Shown piece after piece: positions 1-8,398 of a stretch of 64,000 nt of DNA. Source of the stretch: Lachnospiraceae bacterium (lineage in GTDB: Bacteria > Bacillota > Clostridia > Lachnospirales > Lachnospiraceae); NCBI GenBank assembly GCA_017623215.1, contig JAGAPO010000020.1:1-64000 (forward strand). The letters run 5' to 3'. Within the stretch, counting starts at the first letter, position 1, and every line of letters starts with the position of its first letter. The translations under genes and the position numbers were made by a program. The notes beneath the pieces were generated by a model. The model was not told the origin of the DNA. It did no database searches and saw only the letters and a list, made by a program, of their open reading frames with translations.

Positions 1-145
1 CAAAGAAAGACTGATAAACTGGGGATTCTATGATTTATCCACAGCATATCAGTCTATGCACGTCAACTATTGAAAACGCCGGATACGTGAACCGTATGTC
101 CGGTGTTGTGAGAGGACGGCGGTTAGTCACCGCCTCCTACTCGAT
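1..145 (+). mobile_element. Group II intron, 3' end (domains V and VI)
   Basis: The window opens inside a group II intron. Directly after the reverse transcriptase stop codon, bases 77-105 fold as domain V: a CGCCGGA/TCCGGTG outer stem, a two-base bulge (TG at 97-98) and a TACG/CGTA inner stem. Bases 112-140 fold as domain VI, a GGCGG/CCGCC stem with A139 bulged between GAGGA and TCCT. A139 is seven bases from the predicted intron end at T145, which is the usual branch-point position, and the intron ends in AT as expected. The 5' part and most of the reverse transcriptase lie upstream of the window. The exact subclass is not assigned. Confidence 0.82.
2..73 (+). CDS. Group II intron reverse transcriptase/maturase, C-terminal 23 residues (partial)
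   Basis: Frame 2 is open from the window edge to a TGA at 71-73. It reads KERLINWGFYDLSTAYQSMH followed by VNY, a typical C-terminal tail of group II intron-encoded reverse transcriptases. The stop codon lies four bases before domain V, as expected for an intron whose protein is encoded upstream of the catalytic core's end. Only the tail is visible, so it cannot be said whether the enzyme is intact. Confidence 0.75.
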   Translation, partial: KERLINWGFYDLSTAYQSMHVNY

Positions 146-219
146 TAAGGAAAGCGGCGGAACTATCAAATTTTTACAAAAAGAAGTTGTAATATTATAG
201 GAATGTAAAAAAAATGAAG

Positions 220-248
220 CTGAAATTTGTGGAATTTCCTGCTATGAT
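220..248 (+). promoter_or_regulatory. Possible sigma-A promoter for the GH105 operon
   Basis: CTGAAA (220-225), 17 bases, then TATGAT (243-248) preceded by an extended TG. It sits about 100 bases before the GH105 start in the AT-rich stretch between the intron and the gene. The -35 match is only 4 of 6. Nothing else is recognised in 146-351. Confidence 0.3.
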
Positions 249-351
249 AAATGAGAAGAAACTTGCTTCATGCGGCAAAAGCCGGAGCGAATAGCGGATA
301 CGGATGGCACATGGTTCCGGGGAGAATAGTAACAGAAGGGAGAAGTATGCT

Positions 352-1392
352 ATGCGCGAATTATCAGCCAAAATCGCAGATAAGATGACTGCAATTGAGA
401 AGACCCAGGTGAATGAGGACTGCCCGATTAGCATTATTGACATCAACAAATGGGAATGGGCGCAGGGAGTTGGCTTATATGGATTATACCGATGTTATGA
501 GGTGACCGGAGAGGAACGGTATCTGGAATATCTGAAGAACTGGTTTGCGAGCCGGATTCAGGAGGGACTGCCGGAAAAGAATGTAAATACCTGTGCCCCT
601 CTTTTAACACTGAGCTATGTCTACGATGGGAACCAAGACTATAAGGCAATTATGCAGGAGTGGGCAGAATGGCTGATGCATGGAATTCTTCGGACGGAGG
701 AGCAGGCCTTTGTACATATGGTATCCGGTCATACCAATGACGGGCAGATCTGGGATGATACCTTATTCATGTGCGTATTGTTCCTGGCAAGAGCCGGAGT
801 AATCTTTGAACGGAAGGATTATCTGGAGGAGACGAAGCGCCAGTTTTTAGTACATCTGAAGTATTTGACCGATAAGAAGACAGGTCTTATGTATCATGGC
901 TGGACGTTCTTCGGACGTCATAACTATTCGAAGGCCCTTTGGGGAAGAGGAAATTGCTGGCTGACCGTCGGAATTCCCGATTATATTGACATTATGGGCG
1001 AATATCTGGAAGAGGGAATGAAGCAGTATCTGCTTGGCTGTCTGGCGGCGCAGATTGAGGCGCTGTCGAAATGCCAGGAGGAGAATGGAATGTGGCATAC
1101 GCTTCTAAATGAAAAGGAGAGCTATGAGGAGCTTTCCGCGACTGCGGGCTTCGGATACGGAATCTTTAAGAGCGTCAGGAAGGGTTATGTGGATTCCTAT
1201 TATCTAAGCTGTGCGCAGAAAGCGCTGAAAGCGGTTATCCGCTGTACCGACGAGGACGGAACCGTTCAGCAGGTCTCCTACGGAACCGGACTTTCAGACA
1301 ATCTGCAGGATTATCGGGAGATTCCGTTATGCCCGATGACCTATGGACAGGCGCTGGCTATTCTATGCATCAGCGAGGGAGAGAGGAGATAA
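352..1392 (+). CDS. Glycoside hydrolase family 105 (unsaturated rhamnogalacturonyl/glucuronyl hydrolase)
   Basis: A predicted cytoplasmic 346-residue enzyme that removes the 4,5-unsaturated uronic acid from oligosaccharides produced by polysaccharide lyases. It has the alpha/alpha-barrel motifs of the GH105/GH88 clan: NKWEWAQGV near residue 32, a WDD motif at 134-136 containing the likely catalytic aspartate, and WGRGNCW at 197-203. Length matches the family. There is no signal peptide, so the substrate must be imported. The start is placed at ATG 352 because AGAAGGGAG lies nine bases before it; an upstream in-frame ATG at 304 lacks such a site. The next gene starts five bases downstream, so the two form an operon. 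Substrate specificity (rhamnogalacturonan or other) cannot be read from sequence. Confidence 0.85.
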   Translation: MRELSAKIADKMTAIEKTQVNEDCPISIIDINKWEWAQGVGLYGLYRCYEVTGEERYLEYLKNWFASRIQEGLPEKNVNTCAPLLTLSYVYDGNQDYKAIMQEWAEWLMHGILRTEEQAFVHMVSGHTNDGQIWDDTLFMCVLFLARAGVIFERKDYLEETKRQFLVHLKYLTDKKTGLMYHGWTFFGRHNYSKALWGRGNCWLTVGIPDYIDIMGEYLEEGMKQYLLGCLAAQIEALSKCQEENGMWHTLLNEKESYEELSATAGFGYGIFKSVRKGYVDSYYLSCAQKALKAVIRCTDEDGTVQQVSYGTGLSDNLQDYREIPLCPMTYGQALAILCISEGERR

Positions 1393-1396
1393 AAGT

Positions 1397-3124
1397 ATGA
1401 TAGAAGAGGTAAGAAGGGCGTTCGAAACGCATCCGGTAATTTTTCAGGATCATATGGTCATGGGGAAAAAGCCTCATACGGCTACCGTGGCAGCACTGCC
1501 CTTTGGAAGCTGCGGAAGAGAGACGGCGTCGTATTATTTTCTGGCGCGCTATTTTGACCGAATCGAGGATGGGGAAGCGGAGGCAATTCTGGAAGAGATT
1601 GCAAAGCTTCAGATTACGGATGAGACATCCGGGCATTACGGGTGTATGAGATGGTATCGGGAAGAGCCGTATATTCTGGATACGAACGGCGCTTTTTTTG
1701 TCTTGCTTCCGGTTTCGCTCGCTTTCGTGCTATGCGAGAACAAGATGACGGAGCGGGAGAAGCAGATCATTCGGAAGGTGCTTTGTCTTGCCGGTCATTG
1801 GTTCACAAAAGAAGGCAGAGGAGCGATGTTCTATACCAATAAAGTAATGAGTGACGGCGCAATGTTAGCATTGATCAGCCATATTACCGGGCAGTACGGA
1901 GCGGACAGCACAGCGTTCTGGGAAAGATGGAATACTTACGTGAATACCAGAGGCTACGGCTGGGGAGAGAATATCAGTTCTGTCTACACTGTTGTCATGC
2001 TGAATGCGATGAACGCGGCACTGCTTGTGATGGAAGAATCACCGAATCGAAAGCAGCTAAAGGAGAAAAAGGAGAAACTGCTTGATTATATTGCGTTCCA
2101 CGGAGGAAAGGAATTCGTTCCGGCGATCCGAAGCTACAATTTCTCGGGTGAGGTCAATTACGGAGGTGCGATTCGCAGAGCATTTGACGGCGGGGCGAGC
2201 TATAACAGCTTCTGGGATATGATAGCAACCGTATTGCTTGCCTGTACGAATACAAAACGGCCGAAGTTTGAAGCGGCCGGGCCTGGAATGGTGCGAAAAG
2301 AGCATGCGTTTGACGATACGGCCGCTTACACCTGGATGGGAAAGGGAATCCGTCTTGGCAGCGTCTCCAGGTTCCCGGTTATGCCGGGCTGCTACGGCGG
2401 CCTTGGCTGGCAGTCCATGCCGGTGAGCGCCATGGCGGAGAAGGAAGCGGTATCCTACCTGCGTCTTCGAACTATTCAAAAGGGAGAGGACAGGACCCAC
2501 CCTGCGGATTCCGACTTCTCGAAGGCGTATCTGTCCCATGAGTTATTTGATGATACCAATCGACCGTCCTGCACGCTTCGTGCCGCACAGGATCAGAATA
2601 TCGTGATTGCGGTCAGAAGCATTCATCATCTGGCAAATCATGTGGAGGGAATCCTGGACGAATGGTGCATGCCGCGTTCGGAGAGAGAAGTGGAGACGCT
2701 TTCGGTAAAAGACAGACTCTGGTATCTGATCCGGTATGAGGACTGCGCACTTGCGTTAACACCGTTGGAAGGAATCGCGGTTTCTTCCGGGAAGAGGGAA
2801 GGACTGCCCTGTAAGATTAGCAGACAGGCAGGCGTTACCACGATTTCTACGGAATTGTATTCCGGCGGAGAGAATATGGCGGTAAAAGCATATCTGGAGA
2901 GCGCGTGGATTATCGTCGCTCTGGATGATAGTATAGTGTCGTCTGTGGAGAAGGAAAGCTGCGCCGAATATTTAAGCCGGATTACGGTGGAGAGCACGCA
3001 GCTTGCGGAGTATGCGGTACCAAGGACGGAGACATCGCTGACGCGCCATATCTGGTGCAGCGACGGTGTCCGCAGGGCAGAAATTTTCGTAGATCCCTGC
3101 GAGAATCCGGATGAGCTACCGTAA
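1397..3124 (+). CDS. Uncharacterised protein, possible toroid plus beta-sandwich carbohydrate enzyme
   Basis: A 575-residue soluble protein with no signal peptide that I do not recognise. The first 350 or so residues are helix-rich with repeated aromatic/glycine patches (residues such as GYGWGENISS and NYGGAIRRAF), compatible with an alpha/alpha toroid. The last 200 residues look strand-rich, a layout also used by several polysaccharide lyases and glycosidases. That reading is inference. AGGAGAT ends six bases before ATG 1397, and the gene follows the GH105 gene by only four bases, so a joint role in uronate-containing glycan breakdown is likely. No transporter or other catabolic gene follows; the next gene is rpsU with its own promoter. 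Confidence 0.6.
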   Translation: MIEEVRRAFETHPVIFQDHMVMGKKPHTATVAALPFGSCGRETASYYFLARYFDRIEDGEAEAILEEIAKLQITDETSGHYGCMRWYREEPYILDTNGAFFVLLPVSLAFVLCENKMTEREKQIIRKVLCLAGHWFTKEGRGAMFYTNKVMSDGAMLALISHITGQYGADSTAFWERWNTYVNTRGYGWGENISSVYTVVMLNAMNAALLVMEESPNRKQLKEKKEKLLDYIAFHGGKEFVPAIRSYNFSGEVNYGGAIRRAFDGGASYNSFWDMIATVLLACTNTKRPKFEAAGPGMVRKEHAFDDTAAYTWMGKGIRLGSVSRFPVMPGCYGGLGWQSMPVSAMAEKEAVSYLRLRTIQKGEDRTHPADSDFSKAYLSHELFDDTNRPSCTLRAAQDQNIVIAVRSIHHLANHVEGILDEWCMPRSEREVETLSVKDRLWYLIRYEDCALALTPLEGIAVSSGKREGLPCKISRQAGVTTISTELYSGGENMAVKAYLESAWIIVALDDSIVSSVEKESCAEYLSRITVESTQLAEYAVPRTETSLTRHIWCSDGVRRAEIFVDPCENPDELP

Positions 3125-3191
3125 AATCCCGCAGGCGTTTGAGTCAATGCGAAAAAGCGAAATTCTTTTTTTTAATTTATTAAAAAAACAG

Positions 3192-3219
3192 TTGACGAAT
3201 AAAAAAAATATGCTATAAT
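3192..3219 (+). promoter_or_regulatory. Sigma-A promoter of rpsU
   Basis: TTGACG (3192-3197), 16 bases, TATAAT (3214-3219) with an extended TGC before the -10. It lies in a very A-rich tract that also forms the upstream region. Predicted transcription start is near 3226, giving a leader of about 70 bases before the rpsU start. Confidence 0.85.
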
Positions 3220-3298
3220 CATTGTAGTGCTATTCAAGTATTACCCAAACAGTTGTATAGGCACAATACACAACTGGAGGGAGGTTAGGTGTGAGACC

Positions 3299-3475
3299 AC
3301 GTCGAATGTAATCGTAAAAGAGAACGAGTCCTTAGACAGTGCTCTCCGCAGATTCAAGAGAAACTGTGCGAAGGCAGGTATCCAGCAGGAGATCCGCAAG
3401 AGAGAGCATTACGAGAAGCCCAGCGTAAGACGTAAGAAGAAGTCCGAGGCAGCTCGTAAGCGCAAGTTTAAGTAA
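3299..3475 (+). CDS. rpsU: 30S ribosomal protein S21
   Basis: This encodes the 58-residue S21 protein of the small ribosomal subunit, involved in initiation. The body [18 protein letters not shown] through the basic tail [15 protein letters not shown] is unmistakable. The odd feature is the start: the codon before Ser-2, where other S21 genes have ATG, is ACG (3299-3301), and no in-frame ATG, GTG or TTG occurs near a ribosome binding site. AGGTGTGAG lies four bases before the ACG, and a stronger GGAGGGAGG lies 14 bases upstream. I therefore annotate an ACG start; a sequencing error or strain mutation is the alternative. The gene has a strong promoter and its own terminator. Confidence 0.88.
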   Translation, partial: TSNVIVKENESLDSALRRFKRNCAKAGIQQEIRKREHYEKPSVRRKKKSEAARKRKFK

Positions 3476-3508
3476 TCTCGAATAAGCTGTACGCAAGGTA
3501 CAATGGTA

Positions 3509-3538
3509 ACCCCAGGCGTTGGGCCTGGGGTCTTTTTC
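3509..3538 (+). terminator. Rho-independent terminator after rpsU
   Basis: Nine-base stem ACCCCAGGC/GCCTGGGGT with a five-base loop, followed by CTTTTTCT. It isolates rpsU from the sporulation genes downstream. Confidence 0.9.
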
Positions 3539-3620
3539 TGCCCTTTTTGAAGCCTTTCAAAAGAACGCGGACCGAGAATGTGCGGCTGCAGCAGTTAGAA
3601 TAATAGATTCTTCAAGTATT

Positions 3621-3649
3621 TCATAGGACAGCCAGCTGCCGCATATAGT
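3621..3649 (+). promoter_or_regulatory. Sigma-E-like sporulation promoter upstream of yqfC
   Basis: TCATAGG (3621-3627), 14 bases, CATATAGT (3642-3649), compared with the Bacillus sigma-E pattern of an ATA-centred -35, 14-base spacer and CATACA-type -10. It lies 31 bases before the yqfC start, and yqfC is known to be a mother-cell sigma-E gene in Bacillus. Confidence 0.5.
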
Positions 3650-3679
3650 AAAAGGAAGAGAACTGCGGGGCAGAATTTC

Positions 3680-4081
3680 ATGAGGAAGGTAAGCACGGTA
3701 TCCGGGAATTTGCGTCCCGGCAAGAGCAGAAGCAAACCCGGAAGGGATCGATATAAGGAGATTGAGAAGCAGGAAAAGAAGCTGCACAAAGAGCGGGAGA
3801 CAAGGCTGGAACAGCTCGCGGGCCAGATAAGGCTTCCGGCGGACATGGTAGCGGGAGTTCCGATTGTGACGATTATCGGCACCGGTGAACTGAGAATTGA
3901 GAATTATAAAGGAATTTTAGGCTATACGGACACACTCATTCGTATTCAGGCGAAGCCCTATGGAATCATTGTTGAGGGAAAACGCCTGGAAATCGCGTAT
4001 TTTACCAGGGATGAAATGAAGATTACCGGAATGATTCACAGCGTTACCTATCAAAATGACACGATTCGAAGGGGAGTGTGA
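3680..4081 (+). CDS. yqfC: Sporulation protein YqfC
   Basis: A 133-residue member of the YqfC family, a sporulation protein of endospore formers. The N-terminal 45 residues are highly basic and probably disordered. The conserved part, from about residue 50, contains VPIVTIIGTGELRIENYKGI, typical of the family. It is followed after three bases by yqfD, as in Bacillus, where the pair is expressed in the mother cell. The family members are often about 95 residues, so the extra basic N-terminus may mean that translation begins further downstream; ATG 3680 is the only good start in frame, though its ribosome binding site is weak. Confidence 0.82.
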   Translation: MRKVSTVSGNLRPGKSRSKPGRDRYKEIEKQEKKLHKERETRLEQLAGQIRLPADMVAGVPIVTIIGTGELRIENYKGILGYTDTLIRIQAKPYGIIVEGKRLEIAYFTRDEMKITGMIHSVTYQNDTIRRGV

Positions 4082-4084
4082 GAA

Positions 4085-5332
4085 ATGGAGCACTTGTATC
4101 GGTATCTTACGGGCTATTTGATCGTGCGGCTGGTGGGAACAGAGACGGAGCGTTTCTTGAATCTGTGCGCCAACAGGGGGATTGTCCTGTGGAAGCTTGT
4201 CTGTATGGACGGAACCTACTACGCGCAGGTCGCGCTTGCGGATTATAAGAAGATGCATCCCGCTGTCAGAAAGACGGGAGTCAGGCCGATTATTGTCTCA
4301 AAGCGGGGGCTGCCGTTTTTTTTGTACCGTAACCGGAAAAGAGGATTGTGCGCGGCGGGATTTCTGCTGTTTTTTGTTATCATTTTCCGGCTTTCGTTCT
4401 ACATATGGGATATCTCTGTGGAGGGCAGCTACTATCATACACCGCAGCAGCTGATTCGTTTCCTGCAGGAGCAGGAGATCTGCGCCGGAAGGCGCAAAAG
4501 CGAGATTGATTGCCCCGAGATTGAGGCGATGATTCGGAAGAACTACCCGGATATTGGCTGGGTATCCGCAGAAATTAAGGGAACCCGACTGATTATCCGA
4601 ATCTCCGAGACCAATATGCCGGAGACGGATCCGGTGGCAGAGGGAGCAAGGCACATCGTAGCAAAGCATGACGGAATTGTGCGTGAACTCATCGTGCGCA
4701 GCGGAACACCTGCGGTATCGCGCGGAGACGTAGTAAGGCAGGGAGATATTCTGATATCCGGCGTGGTGGAAATGATCGGAGACGGGGATCTGGTAGTCGG
4801 AAAAGAGGCGGTATCGGCGGATGGGGATGTTGTGCTTGCAACGTATTATAAATATGAAGATCGTTTAAAACGGGAGCATACGGAGAAAATCTATACGGGA
4901 GAGGCGGTAAAGGGATTTGGACTGTATTCCGGGGAGAATAGCCTGTTTGCGTATCTTCCGTCCTTTTCCTATGAAAAATACGATGCCGCGGTATTGGATC
5001 ACACAATTACCCTGTTTGAAAATCTGGTACTGCCGTTAAGAATCCGTACGGTCACGCTGACCGAATACTATGAACAGAAAATGACTTATTCCGAGGAGAC
5101 GGTTACAGAGCTTTTGAATCAGAGACTCGGCCGATATCTGGAGGAGCTTGAGGCGGACGGCGTGAAGATTATCGAAAATCAGGTGGAAGTCACCGTAGGA
5201 ACGATCAGTGCCGCTGCACAGGGGAAGATTATAGTAGAGGAGACGGCAGTGGAGTATCGGGCCGTGGAAGAAGAGGAATACCGGACGGAGGAGGAAGAGG
5301 CACCGGAAGATGAGAGTGGGATGCAGGAATGA
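4085..5332 (+). CDS. yqfD: Sporulation protein YqfD
   Basis: A 415-residue membrane protein of the YqfD (stage IV sporulation) family. The N-terminal 80 residues form the cytoplasmic conserved part, a single hydrophobic segment (GFLLFFVIIF region, about residues 88-104) follows, and most of the protein is predicted outside the membrane. The C-terminus is strongly acidic. GGGAG lies before ATG 4085. It is translationally close to yqfC and precedes phoH, which restores the order yqfC-yqfD-phoH known from Bacillus. The mutant phenotype in Bacillus is a sporulation defect; the biochemical role is unknown. Confidence 0.85.
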   Translation: MEHLYRYLTGYLIVRLVGTETERFLNLCANRGIVLWKLVCMDGTYYAQVALADYKKMHPAVRKTGVRPIIVSKRGLPFFLYRNRKRGLCAAGFLLFFVIIFRLSFYIWDISVEGSYYHTPQQLIRFLQEQEICAGRRKSEIDCPEIEAMIRKNYPDIGWVSAEIKGTRLIIRISETNMPETDPVAEGARHIVAKHDGIVRELIVRSGTPAVSRGDVVRQGDILISGVVEMIGDGDLVVGKEAVSADGDVVLATYYKYEDRLKREHTEKIYTGEAVKGFGLYSGENSLFAYLPSFSYEKYDAAVLDHTITLFENLVLPLRIRTVTLTEYYEQKMTYSEETVTELLNQRLGRYLEELEADGVKIIENQVEVTVGTISAAAQGKIIVEETAVEYRAVEEEEYRTEEEEAPEDESGMQE

Positions 5333-5405
5333 TTCAAGAAGGGGATAATAAGTGCCGCTGCAAAAGGCGTTAGCATAAAAGTTCACATGGATGTTCGGTT
5401 CCCTG

Positions 5406-5434
5406 TTGTTTTTTAAGATGCAATCTATTATAAT
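5406..5434 (+). promoter_or_regulatory. Sigma-A promoter of phoH
   Basis: TTGTTT (5406-5411), 17 bases, TATAAT (5429-5434). It gives phoH-ybeY a vegetative start independent of the sporulation genes upstream. Confidence 0.7.
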
Positions 5435-5516
5435 AGGATAAGAACGAAATGACTTAATGATATGCACGATGCGGGACCGGTATATTTGCCGGGACTTTGG
5501 AGGAAGAAGCAGACTG

Positions 5517-6611
5517 ATGAGTATAACGGAGTTATTACTGGAGATTCCGGCTGACCATATCCGGAATGTGTTCGGGCAGTATGATGCCTATGTGAAAATA
5601 ATTGAGAAGACCCTGAACGTTACTATTATTGCGAGGGACGATCAGGTTAAGGTAATCGGAGAGGGCGAAAAGGCGGAGAAGGCAAAGAGTGTGCTCAATC
5701 AGCTGGCGGAACTGTCGAGACGCGGAAGTACGATTACGGAGCAGAATGTGAATTATGCGCTGGCGCTGAGCTTCGAGGAGAAGGAGAGCGCGATTGTGGA
5801 GATTGATCAGGACCTGATCTGCCACACGATTAACGGAAGGCCGATTAAGCCAAAGACCCTGGGGCAGAAGCAGTACGTGGACCAGATCCGAAAGAAGATG
5901 ATCGTATTCGGAATCGGCCCGGCCGGAACCGGTAAGACCTATCTTGCGATGGCGATGGCAATCAGCGCGTTTAAGAATGACGAGGTGGGGAGGATTATTC
6001 TGACCAGACCCGCGATTGAGGCGGGAGAGAAGTTAGGCTTCCTTCCGGGCGATCTGCAGAGCAAGGTTGACCCTTATCTGAGACCGCTTTATGATGCACT
6101 GTACCAGATTATGGGGCCGGAGAGCTTTCAGAAGAACATGGAGAAGTGCCTGATTGAGGTCGCGCCGCTCGCCTATATGAGAGGCCGCACGCTGGATAAC
6201 GCGTATATTATTCTGGATGAAGCGCAGAATACGACGCCGGCACAGATGAAGATGTTCTTAACCCGTACCGGATTTGGTTCCAAGGTTATTATTACGGGCG
6301 ACCAGACGCAGAAGGATCTGCCGTCCGGTACCCTGTCCGGCCTTGACGTGGCAATCAAGGTGTTAAAGGGCGTGGATGGAATCGGATTCTCGTATCTGAC
6401 GAGCCAGGATGTTGTGAGACATCCGCTGGTTCAGAAGATTGTAAAAGCCTATGAGGAATACGAGAATAAGGAAGAGGCGAAGCGCAGAAGGCAGATGGCA
6501 GGGAGCGCGCAGGATGCTCGGAGAGAACGGCGGGATTCGAAGACGGAGTATCGATCCGGAGTCAAGGGCGGTTCTAAAGTCGCATCAGTTCGGGTAAAGC
6601 GTAAGAATTAG
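5517..6611 (+). CDS. phoH: PhoH-family ATPase
   Basis: A 364-residue cytoplasmic ATPase of the PhoH/PhoL family, linked to RNA metabolism and often co-conserved with YbeY. The Walker A motif GPAGTGKT is at residues 134-141 and the Walker B/DEAQ box (ILDEAQN) near 235. An N-terminal KH-like region precedes it. The C-terminal 40 residues are basic and low complexity. GGAGGAAG lies about ten bases before ATG 5517; upstream in-frame ATGs have no such site. The next gene is ybeY 41 bases downstream. The yqfF-type HD phosphodiesterase gene that often lies between phoH and ybeY is absent here. Confidence 0.93.
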   Translation: MSITELLLEIPADHIRNVFGQYDAYVKIIEKTLNVTIIARDDQVKVIGEGEKAEKAKSVLNQLAELSRRGSTITEQNVNYALALSFEEKESAIVEIDQDLICHTINGRPIKPKTLGQKQYVDQIRKKMIVFGIGPAGTGKTYLAMAMAISAFKNDEVGRIILTRPAIEAGEKLGFLPGDLQSKVDPYLRPLYDALYQIMGPESFQKNMEKCLIEVAPLAYMRGRTLDNAYIILDEAQNTTPAQMKMFLTRTGFGSKVIITGDQTQKDLPSGTLSGLDVAIKVLKGVDGIGFSYLTSQDVVRHPLVQKIVKAYEEYENKEEAKRRRQMAGSAQDARRERRDSKTEYRSGVKGGSKVASVRVKRKN

Positions 6612-6652
6612 GAAGTTTGGCGATTGTACGGGGGAATGGAGGAAAAGTACGG

Positions 6653-7159
6653 ATGACAGTGAATGTGGAATACGAGACAGACATTGCTCTGTTTGAAGGA
6701 TATGAAGAACTGATTAACCGCGTCATTGAGGCAGCACTCGATTCAGAAGGGTGCCCGTTCGAGGTGGAGGTAAATGTGGTGATTACGGATAACGCATCCA
6801 TTCGTGAGATTAACCGGGAGTATCGGCAGATCGATGCGCCGACGGATGTGCTGTCCTTTCCGATGCTGGAATATGAGACGCCGGGAGATTTTACGTGGCT
6901 GGAGGAGGACGAGGAGTATAACGCGGACTGCTTTAATCCGGATACGGGCGAGCTGATGCTCGGGGATATTATGATTTCCGTGGAGCGCGTTCTTTCCCAG
7001 GCGGAGGAATACGGGCATTCTGCAAAGCGGGAGCTTGGATTCCTGATTGCGCACAGTATGCTGCATCTGTTCGGCTATGACCATATGGAAGACGGGGAGC
7101 GCGAGATCATGGAGGAAAAGCAGAGAGAACTGCTGAACGGGCTTGGAATTACCAGATAA
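6653..7159 (+). CDS. ybeY: Endoribonuclease YbeY
   Basis: A 168-residue metal-dependent single-strand endoribonuclease needed for 16S rRNA 3' maturation and ribosome quality control. The zinc-binding signature HSMLHLFGYDH is at residues 134-144 (H-x3-H-x5-H). GGAGGAAAAG precedes ATG 6653. An acidic insertion (EEDEEYNADC) in the middle is longer than in Escherichia coli but is common in Clostridia. It follows phoH in the same operon. Confidence 0.94.
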   Translation: MTVNVEYETDIALFEGYEELINRVIEAALDSEGCPFEVEVNVVITDNASIREINREYRQIDAPTDVLSFPMLEYETPGDFTWLEEDEEYNADCFNPDTGELMLGDIMISVERVLSQAEEYGHSAKRELGFLIAHSMLHLFGYDHMEDGEREIMEEKQRELLNGLGITR

Positions 7160-7190
7160 GGAGGAAAGCCCGGGAACAGGCGGAGGAATC

Positions 7191-8384
7191 ATGGCAGGAG
7201 AACGGGCAGGGAATAATATGAGAAGAGTTTGGAAGAAGACAGGCTTGGTATTGGCTGCCGTAGCATTGTCTGTGACACTTGCGGCATGCGGGAACAAAGA
7301 GGGAGAAGGACAGGAGAGCACGCCGGCCGGAACGCAGCAGACGACTGAGGTGCAGATAAGCCAGGCGCCGACCGTGTCTCCGACACCAACCGCGGCGCCG
7401 ACACCGACAATGACGCCGACACCGACGCCGGACCCGCATATTGGTGAGGTGAGAAGCGATCTGACCGGCGAATGGATTCCGGAGGAAGAGGCTGCAAAGA
7501 GGCCTTACGCAGTGGTGCTGAACAATCTGAAGCTTGCGTCCCCGCAGAGCGGAATCGGAGAGGCTGACATTTTATATGAAGCGCTTGTAGAGGGCGGAAT
7601 TACGAGATTTCTCGGAATCTATGACGGGATTGAGACGGACAGGCTGGGTTCGATAAGAAGCGCGAGACACTATTTTGTGTCATTTGCGGATGAATATGAT
7701 GCGATATTTGTTCACTATGGAAAGACAACCTATGCAACAAAGAAGATTAACGCGTGTGGTATCGCGGATATCGACGGGACGGCCGGAAGCGGTTCGACCA
7801 CTTTTTACAGGGACAAGTCGATTCAGGCTCCTCATAATGCGTTCACGGGCAAGGAATGGATTGAGGAGACCGTTGCGAGGTTGAAGTTCCGCACCGAGCA
7901 TGAGGAGTCCTATGAGGCGCACTTTCAGTTCGCAGAGGAAAGCGAAGCGGACGGAGCCGCGGAGGAGGATGCGAGGCTGACTGCGGATAAGGTAACGTTA
8001 GGATTCTCAAGCTACACAAGTCCATATTTTGAATATCACGAGGATGACGGGCTGTATTACCGGTTCCAGTTCGGCAAAGAACATGTGGATTATAATACCG
8101 GAGAGCAGCTTACATTCCGAAACCTGATTGTTCAGTTCGTAAAGGAATGGGATATCGACAAGAACGGATATCAGACCATGGAGCTGGATGACGCTTCGGG
8201 AGAAGGATATTTTGTTACAGATGGTTTCGCAGAAAAAATCACCTGGAAAAAGATTGGAACGGATGGAGTTACCAGATATTACGGAGAGGACGGAGAAGAG
8301 ATCTTGCTGAATCCGGGCAAGACCTATATCGCGGTATTTCCGAATAGCCGGACTGCAAAAGTCGTCATTGAAGAGGTGAAATAG
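7191..8384 (+). CDS. DUF3048 lipoprotein (YerB-like)
   Basis: A 397-residue secreted lipoprotein. Residues 1-33 form a signal peptide ending in the lipobox LAAC with the lipidated Cys at about 33. A Pro/Thr linker of PTPTP-type repeats spans roughly residues 60-82. The remainder is the DUF3048 pair of domains known from Bacillus YerB, with family features such as RPYAVVLNN and DRLGSIRSARHYF. Function is unknown, and an extracytoplasmic binding role is inferred. GGAGGAATC precedes ATG 7191; a second ATG at 7218 would give a shorter signal peptide. It starts about 30 bases after ybeY and may be in the same transcript. Confidence 0.85.
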   Translation: MAGERAGNNMRRVWKKTGLVLAAVALSVTLAACGNKEGEGQESTPAGTQQTTEVQISQAPTVSPTPTAAPTPTMTPTPTPDPHIGEVRSDLTGEWIPEEEAAKRPYAVVLNNLKLASPQSGIGEADILYEALVEGGITRFLGIYDGIETDRLGSIRSARHYFVSFADEYDAIFVHYGKTTYATKKINACGIADIDGTAGSGSTTFYRDKSIQAPHNAFTGKEWIEETVARLKFRTEHEESYEAHFQFAEESEADGAAEEDARLTADKVTLGFSSYTSPYFEYHEDDGLYYRFQFGKEHVDYNTGEQLTFRNLIVQFVKEWDIDKNGYQTMELDDASGEGYFVTDGFAEKITWKKIGTDGVTRYYGEDGEEILLNPGKTYIAVFPNSRTAKVVIEEVK

Positions 8385-8398
8385 TGTCATGTAAGGCA

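Noticed and set aside
304..351. Upstream start for the GH105 gene
   Set aside because: ATG 304 has no ribosome site, and the extra 16 residues are not family-like; ATG 352 has a good site.
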